Shown: in pieces, positions 59,406 through 64,000 of the stretch
Layout: every line of letters starts with the position of its first letter
Position numbering within the stretch: position 1 is the first letter of the stretch
Source: Edaphobacter sp. 4G125
Lineage (GTDB): Bacteria; Acidobacteriota; Terriglobia; Terriglobales; Acidobacteriaceae
NCBI RefSeq assembly: GCF_014274685.1
Contig: NZ_CP060393.1
Coordinates: forward strand, 1,547,501 to 1,611,500
Direction: 5' to 3'
Length of the DNA: 64,000 bases
Notes under the pieces: generated by a model
Told to the model about the DNA's origin: nothing
The model's database searches: none
What the model saw: only the letters and a program-made list of their open reading frames with translations
Translations under genes and position numbers: made by a program

Positions 59406-59508
59406 ACAGGGAACAGGGAACAGGGAACAGGGAACAGGGAACAGGGAACAGGGAACAGGGAACAGGGAACAGGGAACAGGGAACAGGGAACAGGGAACAG
59501 GGAACAGG
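59406..59508. repeat. Heptanucleotide tandem repeat (ACAGGGA), about 14.7 copies
   Basis: A 103-bp uninterrupted run of the 7-mer ACAGGGA, all copies identical. It ends one base before the ccmB stop-codon triplet. Read on either strand it encodes at most a repetitive Gly-Thr-Gly-Asn-Arg-Glu-Gln pattern, with no sign of function. A tract this regular is expected to be unstable and vary in copy number. Confidence 0.95.
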
Positions 59509-59509
59509 C

Positions 59510-60199
59510 TTATTCCGCGTTGAGGACGGTTTCAAAGAGCAGGATGCAGACGGTGGTGTAGATGACGTCATAACCGATGAGCTGGTTGATCCAGGTTCGG
59601 AGGTAGACAGGGTCGAGTTCGGCGGTGATGACGCCGGTCGTAGCCTGCACCATCATCACAATGGCGGGAAGCGTGAGAGGCAACAGGATCAGGGGCAGAA
59701 GAAGCTCACGGCTCCGGGCACGCAGGCCCAGAACGGCAAAAAAAGTGCCGTTGACGACCAAAGCCCAGGTGCCCAGGGGAAGGATAAGAGCAAGCAGCCA
59801 GGCGTTCCCCAAGACATGCAAATTGAAGAAGATAACGAAGATCGGCGCGAGAACAGCCTCGACAACCAGGACGAAGATCATGTTCGCCAGCGCCTTGCCG
59901 ACGAAAAGGGCGGAGGCAGGCGAAGGCGCCATGCGTTGAGCTTCCAGAACCTGATTTCGCTGTTCGCGGGTCCAAGACTGGTTAAGGGCGGTAATCGAGG
60001 CGAAGAGAAGGCCGACCCAGAGGATGCCTCCAGAAATCTGACGGGTGACCGTGGGGTATCCGGCCGGATCGAAGGCGAGAGAGAAGACGACCACCATCAG
60101 GAGCACGAAGAAGAGCATGCCGTTGATGGAGTCGCGTGAGCGCCACTCGAGACGGAGATCTTTGAGAAGGTGTTCGAGGACGAAGGAGAGATACTTCAA
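59510..60199 (-). CDS. ccmB: Heme exporter protein CcmB
   Basis: A 229-residue ABC-type permease subunit of the heme-handling System I. Its first segment LEHLLKDLRLEWRSRDSINGMLFFVLLMVVVFSLA is typical, then GGILWVGLLFASITALNQSW, PLGTWALVVNGTFFAVLGL and LLLPLILLPLTLPAIVMM helices. About six membrane helices are present. It works with CcmA as the ABC transporter that releases holo-CcmE. Its start overlaps the end of the inserted ybaK gene as ATGA (60196-60199). Directly after its stop is the heptanucleotide repeat. Confidence 0.95.
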   Translation of the reverse strand: MKYLSFVLEHLLKDLRLEWRSRDSINGMLFFVLLMVVVFSLAFDPAGYPTVTRQISGGILWVGLLFASITALNQSWTREQRNQVLEAQRMAPSPASALFVGKALANMIFVLVVEAVLAPIFVIFFNLHVLGNAWLLALILPLGTWALVVNGTFFAVLGLRARSRELLLPLILLPLTLPAIVMMVQATTGVITAELDPVYLRTWINQLIGYDVIYTTVCILLFETVLNAE

Positions 60200-60702
60200 C
60201 GGGACTCTCCAGTGGGGGCTTTCGTCAGATCCGCGAGCGTGGCTTCCGAGGCGCGAAGGTAGTCAGCGGGAGACATAATAAGCTGCAAGCCGCGCTGCCC
60301 GGCGGAGACGCTGATGACATCGAAGAGTTCGATCATTTCATCGGCGAAGGCGGGGAAGGGCTTCTTAGCACCCATAACCGTGACACCGCCGCGGATGTAT
60401 CCGGTGAGCGGCTCGACATCTTTGAGGGAAGCCAGCTCTGCCTTTTTGGCTCCTGCGGCGTGGGCAAGTTTCTTAAGATCGAGCTCGCTGTCTCCGGGAA
60501 TCACGGCAAAGAGGTGCTCACCAGTATTCGTGTGCGAAAGCAGAGTCTTAAAGACCTGCTTGGCAGGCAGGCCAATCTTGCGAGCAACGGAGATAGCAGT
60601 CAGGTCTTCGGGATCGACCTCGTAGGCACGAAGTTCGTAAGAGATCTTGAGGGAGTCGAGGAAGCGGGCGGCGTTGGTCTTGGCCGGGGCAGAGAACTTC
60701 AT
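60196..60702 (-). CDS. ybaK: YbaK-type Cys-tRNA(Pro)/prolyl-tRNA editing deacylase
   Basis: A 168-residue protein of the YbaK/EbsC family that hydrolyses mischarged Cys-tRNA(Pro). Its core blocks are AISVARKIGLPAKQVFKTLLSH near 37-58, LFAVIPGDSELDLKKLAHAAGAKKAELAS near 65-93, GGVTVMGAKKPFP and SAGQRGLQLIMSPADYL. The catalytic-pocket Lys (K45-equivalent, in AKQVFKTL) is present. It has ATGA overlaps with both ccmA (60699-60702) and ccmB (60196-60199), so it is a true operon member placed inside a heme-maturation operon. That placement is unusual. No relation between cytochrome c maturation and editing is known to me. Confidence 0.9.
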   Translation of the reverse strand: MKFSAPAKTNAARFLDSLKISYELRAYEVDPEDLTAISVARKIGLPAKQVFKTLLSHTNTGEHLFAVIPGDSELDLKKLAHAAGAKKAELASLKDVEPLTGYIRGGVTVMGAKKPFPAFADEMIELFDVISVSAGQRGLQLIMSPADYLRASEATLADLTKAPTGESR

Positions 60703-61394
60703 CGGCTCCCCCGGGTGGAGATATCGACGATCTGGCCCTGGCGCATGGAGAGAGTGCGTTCTGCGAGAGGCTCGGCTAGCGAGGCTTGATGGGTGGTGAA
60801 GATCAGGGTGCGGGCTCCTCCACCGGGCACAGGCCAGGTGCGAAAGTCGGCGAGGAGCTCAACAAGGTGAGCTGCGCTGGAGACGTCGAGATTGGAGAAG
60901 GGTTCGTCGAGAAGAAGTAGCTCGGGATCGGTCTGGAGGACACGAGCCAGGGAAGCACGCTGGCGCATTCCCTGGGAGTACTGGCCCACCGGTCGGGTCA
61001 ATGTGGGGTCGAGGCCGACAGCGCGCAGTGCCATCTCGGGCGATCCAACGCAGGCGCAGCCGTCACCGCGGTGTAGCTTTGCGAAGTAGGTAAGGTTCTC
61101 CATCGCGGTCAACTCGTCGTAGAGCATGGTGGAGTGACTCATATACGCGATGCGATTCCGCTGGCGATGCGGCGGTTCTCCGAAGACGGTGGCATTGCCA
61201 CGGGTGGGAGAGATCAGTCCGGCAACAGTACGGAGCAGGGTCGATTTCCCTGCTCCGTTTTCTCCCAGGATGACCGTAGCCGAGCCCACAGGAAAGTTCG
61301 CAGATACGCTGCGCAGGGCAGCAAAGGAACCATAGATCTTCGAAACCGAGACGAGGCTCGCGGCTTCAGCGCGAATTGGAGCGACAGTAGACAT
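60699..61394 (-). CDS. ccmA: Cytochrome c maturation ABC ATP-binding protein CcmA
   Basis: A 231-residue ABC ATPase. Walker A is GENGAGKST near 43-51, the signature is SQGMRQRASLARVLQ near 137-151 and Walker B is LLLLDEPFSNLD near 156-167. The A-loop region SKIYGSFAALRSVSANFPVGS is typical of the export-type CcmA. It energises the release of holo-CcmE with CcmB. The start is ATG 61394, 40 nt after ccmE, and its stop overlaps the ybaK start as ATGA. All four System I core genes therefore form one transcriptional unit. Confidence 0.95.
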   Translation of the reverse strand: MSTVAPIRAEAASLVSVSKIYGSFAALRSVSANFPVGSATVILGENGAGKSTLLRTVAGLISPTRGNATVFGEPPHRQRNRIAYMSHSTMLYDELTAMENLTYFAKLHRGDGCACVGSPEMALRAVGLDPTLTRPVGQYSQGMRQRASLARVLQTDPELLLLDEPFSNLDVSSAAHLVELLADFRTWPVPGGGARTLIFTTHQASLAEPLAERTLSMRQGQIVDISTRGSR

Positions 61395-61434
61395 GCGTGT
61401 GCTGCTGTGGACTCAGCCAGTATAGGTGGAGCTC

Positions 61435-61884
61435 TTAGCGAGAAGCAGGAAGAGCAGAGGCTGTCGTCGTGGGTGCCTGGTTTGCGGCTGGAGCGTACTT
61501 AGAAGCGCATTTGGCCTGGAGCTGAGTGGCATGGAATACGCCATCACGGCCATAGGTGCCTACGGCGAGCGCCTGGGAGTCGTCCTTGAAGGTGTCCGGC
61601 GGAGGCTCGGAGCCTTTATAGGTTACGCGCAGGGTATGCCCCTGTTCGAGTAGCGTGAAGGTCGCGTTGGTCCCTGAGCGCTCGATGCTGCCCGGGGCAA
61701 CATTCCCGGCCACGCGGAGATGACGCGTGTATGCCTTGTTTCCCATGCCCTGGAGCTCACTGATCGTGACGTAGTAGCTTTTGTTTTCGCTAACGCCGGT
61801 GATGGCCAGGTAAGCGACGGTCCCCAGGATGAGGACGGCGGCGACGATGATCTTCAGCGAGCTTTTGCGGTCAGGGGTCGGCAT
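61435..61884 (-). CDS. ccmE: Cytochrome c-type biogenesis heme chaperone CcmE, CxxxY type
   Basis: A 149-residue periplasmic heme chaperone anchored by one N-terminal helix (KIIVAAVLILGTVAYLAITG, about 11-30). The OB-fold core shows HLRVAGNVAPGSIERSGTNATFTLLEQGHTLRVTYKGSEPPPDTFKDDSQALAVGTY and GVFHATQLQAKCASKYAP. The canonical CcmE heme-binding His of HxxxY is replaced by Cys: C126 and Y130 form CxxxY. Variants with Cys are known in archaea and some anaerobic bacteria as I recall, so heme attachment chemistry probably differs. It leads the operon. Confidence 0.92.
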   Translation of the reverse strand: MPTPDRKSSLKIIVAAVLILGTVAYLAITGVSENKSYYVTISELQGMGNKAYTRHLRVAGNVAPGSIERSGTNATFTLLEQGHTLRVTYKGSEPPPDTFKDDSQALAVGTYGRDGVFHATQLQAKCASKYAPAANQAPTTTASALPASR

Positions 61885-62024
61885 GGCTTTCTTTTATCTT
61901 ACGCCTCTGGAGCGGGTAACGCGCTCGAATACCGGATTCTGGCCGGAAGAGAAAATCCCGGGAACTTTTGTTTTCCTGTGGCGTATCCACAGGTATAAAT
62001 GTGGGGATGCCACAGGAGAAGCGA

Positions 62025-62378
62025 ATGGGAGACGCGAAACTAGACCTTTTGCAGGGAACCTTGGACCTGATGGTGATGCAGACTCTGGCGGCGATGGGGG
62101 AGATGCATGGCTATGGAATTGCCCGGCGTATCGAGCAGGTCAGTGGTGACGAGGTTCTATTGAACCAGGGCACGATCTATGCGTCACTGGTCCGTTTACA
62201 GCAGCGTGGATGGATCGAGGCCGAGTGGGGAGCGTCGGAGAATAACCGGCGGGCGAAGTTCTATTCGATTACCAAGCGTGGACGGAAACAGCTGGCTGAC
62301 GACACAGCCTACTGGACGCGCCTGTCGGGCGTGATGGGGCGTGTGTTGGCTATGGGGAAGGAAGGGGGTGTCGAATGA
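62025..62378 (+). CDS. PadR-family regulator of the adjacent ADOP permease
   Basis: A 117-residue small PadR regulator. Segments LDLLQGTLDLMVMQTLAAMG and MHGYGIARRIEQVSG and the wing NQGTIYASLVRLQQRGWIEAEWGAS, then KFYSITKRGRKQLADDTAYW, are typical of Acidobacteria PadR proteins. ATG 62025 has AGGAG 6 nt upstream; an ATG at 62007 is an alternative. Its stop overlaps the ATG of the permease as ATGA (62375-62378), so the two are translationally coupled. As I recall, PadR-ADOP pairs are frequent in acidobacterial genomes. No inducer is known. Confidence 0.93.
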   Translation: MGDAKLDLLQGTLDLMVMQTLAAMGEMHGYGIARRIEQVSGDEVLLNQGTIYASLVRLQQRGWIEAEWGASENNRRAKFYSITKRGRKQLADDTAYWTRLSGVMGRVLAMGKEGGVE

Positions 62379-64000
62379 GCGCAGGGCGAGAGTCTTTCCT
62401 GGATTTTCTACGACGGGCGATGGCGCAAACCGGCGCGTTCTTCCATAAGGAACCGTTGGATCGCGAACTGGATGCAGAGATCGCCTCGCACATCGAGATG
62501 GCGACAGACGAAAACATTCGTAATGGAATGACGCCAGAAGAGGCGCGGAGGAAGGCCATGGTGAAGTTCGGTGGAGTGGAGCAGGCCAGGGAGCGCCAGC
62601 GAGAGTCGCGTGGGTTGCCGTGGCTGGAGACTGTATTGCAGGACCTGCGCTATACGATGCGCACGCTGGGACGTGATCGCGGCTTTGCGACCGTATCCAT
62701 TTTGATTCTTGCTTTAGGGATCGGGGCAAATGTTGTCGTCTTCAGCGTGGTGAATACGATTCTGCTGCGCCCTCTGCCGTTCTATGATCCCTCGCGATTG
62801 GTGTGGATTGCTCCGGCGGATGCGAAGGGGTTGTCGGCGTCCACGTATTCGGTGGATGCATATGAAGACCTGCGGTTGATGAACAAGTCGTATGAGGATG
62901 TAACCGGGTATTTTGCATTCTCGACAGAAGACAACTACAAACTCACCGGACGAGGCGTTCCGCTGCCTGCGACAGGAATTATGGTGGCGGGGAACTTCTT
63001 CCATGTGCTGGGTGTGGAGCCGATGCTAGGGCGGCAGTTTACTCCGGAGGAGTCGATAAAGGGAGGGCCTGCGGCGGTGATGCTCTCTTATCCATTCTGG
63101 CAGCGGCAGTTTGGCGGGGACCGCTCGATTGTGGGCAAGACGATTGCGATGGATAACAAACCAGTAACGGTGGCTGGAATTTTGCCGGAGAGCTTTGATT
63201 TTGGCGCAGCATTTTCGCCGGGCGCTAAGGTCGATGTCCTGACCCCATTGATCATGGACGACATCCGTTATGAAGGAAATACGATTGCCATCATTGGGCG
63301 TTTGAAGCAGGGTGTCACGCTGGCGCAGGCACGCTCTGAGGCGAAGACCCTGTTCCCACAGTTTTACTGGGGCAAGCGTTTCGCGGATTCCAAGGGAAAC
63401 TATACGGCTCAGCCGATTTTTTTGAAGGACTACATCAGCGGAAAGCTACGCCGATCATTGATCGTGCTATGGAGTGCTGTGGGAATGATTCTGCTGATTG
63501 TTTGCGTGAATCTTTCGAACCTGCTGCTGGCTCGTGCTGCTGCGCGCAGCAAGGAATTTGCGTTGCGGAGTGCTCTAGGGGCGGCGCGTGGACGTTTGAT
63601 TCGTCAGTTATTGACGGAGAGCCTGGTACTGGCTGGTGGAGGGGCTGCTCTTGGGCTCGGACTGGCATATGGGCTTCTGCAGTATCTTGCCCATCAGGGG
63701 TCGATTGCGCTGCCGCTGTTGAGCAGCGTGAAGTTGGATGGCACAGCATTGGCATGGACGCTGTTGATCTCGGTATCGACAGCGATTCTGTTTGGACTGA
63801 TGCCCGGTATCCGGGCTTCACGCACGAATGTTCAGGAGGCATTGAAAGACGGAGGCCACGGAACGACGGAAGGCCGACAGCATGAGAAGATGCGCACGGC
63901 ATTGGTGATCTCTGAAGTAGCGTTGGCGTGCGTGTTGTTGGTCGGTGCGGGGCTTCTGCTAAGAAGTTTTCTACACGTATTGGATGTGGACCTCGGGTTC
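62375..64000 (+). CDS. ADOP-family permease (MacB-like), 3' end beyond window
   Basis: A protein of more than 541 residues, cut by the window edge. The N-terminal cytoplasmic part (FLRRAMAQTGAFFHKEPLDRELDAEI, then TPEEARRKAMVKFGGVEQARE) is the conserved ADOP linker region. The first membrane helix (TVSILILALGIGANVVVFSVV) leads to a MacB-type periplasmic domain (residues about 145-345) with SYPFWQRQFGGDRSIVGKTI. Helices after residue 350 include the FtsX-type segment (LIVCVNLSNLLLARAAAR, EFALRSALGAARGRLIRQLL). ADOPs act as orphan permeases in export or resistance, by family inference. The padR gene is coupled to it. Confidence 0.93.
   Translation, partial: MSAGRESFLDFLRRAMAQTGAFFHKEPLDRELDAEIASHIEMATDENIRNGMTPEEARRKAMVKFGGVEQARERQRESRGLPWLETVLQDLRYTMRTLGRDRGFATVSILILALGIGANVVVFSVVNTILLRPLPFYDPSRLVWIAPADAKGLSASTYSVDAYEDLRLMNKSYEDVTGYFAFSTEDNYKLTGRGVPLPATGIMVAGNFFHVLGVEPMLGRQFTPEESIKGGPAAVMLSYPFWQRQFGGDRSIVGKTIAMDNKPVTVAGILPESFDFGAAFSPGAKVDVLTPLIMDDIRYEGNTIAIIGRLKQGVTLAQARSEAKTLFPQFYWGKRFADSKGNYTAQPIFLKDYISGKLRRSLIVLWSAVGMILLIVCVNLSNLLLARAAARSKEFALRSALGAARGRLIRQLLTESLVLAGGGAALGLGLAYGLLQYLAHQGSIALPLLSSVKLDGTALAWTLLISVSTAILFGLMPGIRASRTNVQEALKDGGHGTTEGRQHEKMRTALVISEVALACVLLVGAGLLLRSFLHVLDVDLGF

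Noticed and set aside
59311..59523. Short frame encoding a Gly-Thr-Gly-Asn-Arg-Glu-Gln repeat protein
   Set aside because: It is only the translation of the heptanucleotide tandem repeat plus an intergenic repeat; no ribosome-binding site or relatives.
1..64000. CRISPR arrays, rRNA, transposases, integrases, prophage genes and known anti-phage systems
   Set aside because: I looked for regularly spaced repeats and typical motifs and found none. The only nearby candidate, the nucleotidyltransferase at 7096-7788, has no HEPN or toxin partner.

Overview
This 64 kb window looks like an ordinary chromosomal segment of an acidobacterium of the class Terriglobia (Granulicella/Edaphobacter/Terriglobus type). 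That placement is an inference from gene content: a PadR regulator coupled to an ADOP-type (acidobacterial duplicated orphan permease) protein at 62.0-64.0 kb, a bshC bacillithiol gene, a poly-glycine-linked beta-propeller lipoprotein, many GTG/TTG starts, and many degenerate intergenic repeats with a CTTCG...CTCAGGATGACA core. No rRNA, CRISPR array, transposase or integrase was seen. One tRNA-Ser(CGA) is present.

Layout. 1-9 kb: a CPBP-family membrane protein cut by the window edge, a DHH phosphoesterase, then the envelope/isoprenoid cluster uppS...cdsA-dxr-rseP on the minus strand. This cluster is interrupted by a plus-strand padR-DUF3861 pair and a minus-strand nucleotidyltransferase. 9-20 kb: deaminase, zinc-ribbon XRE regulator, HD protein and nicotinamidase. 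A plus-strand acyl-CoA block follows (carboxyltransferase, Bacteroidetes-type HMG-CoA lyase, enoyl-CoA hydratase, YbgC thioesterase, SDR) that resembles the lower leucine pathway, facing a stand-alone B12-binding domain protein, an M28 peptidase, a GT2 glycosyltransferase and a frataxin-like protein. 20-31 kb: outer-membrane-like protein, a repeat-rich 1 kb gap, CLC-CBS channel, FAD oxidoreductase, YceI, Ssb, a cyoE-DUF420-small membrane protein operon, PolX and a cold-shock protein. 31-41 kb: Nudix, BshC, ABC-F, amidohydrolase, DinB, FabI, then a peroxide-response cluster (PerR-like regulator, AhpC, AhpD) with candidate operator palindromes. 41-49 kb: M28 peptidase, two lipoproteins, SpoIIE phosphatase, YihY, QueG, tRNA-Ser. 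49-51.4 kb: a two-gene encapsulin nanocompartment operon (DyP peroxidase with a cargo-loading motif, then the shell protein) and a DUF2945 protein. 51.5-57.8 kb: AsmA-like protein, two tandem signal peptidases, RNase III, a TPR protein. 58.3-61.9 kb: a System I cytochrome c maturation operon, ccmE-ccmA-ybaK-ccmB-ccmC-ccmD, with a Cys-type CcmE and an inserted ybaK.

Themes. Oxidative stress recurs (PerR/AhpC/AhpD, DyP-encapsulin, bacillithiol). Heme handling also recurs (cyoE, ccm operon, heme-dependent DyP, frataxin-like protein). The least explained sequence is non-coding: three copies, all in one orientation, of a composite intergenic element made of a C-run, an invariant GCAAAGTATTC core with fixed spacing to TTARG, and a distal CTTGACA. 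Two of the copies contain a strong hairpin.
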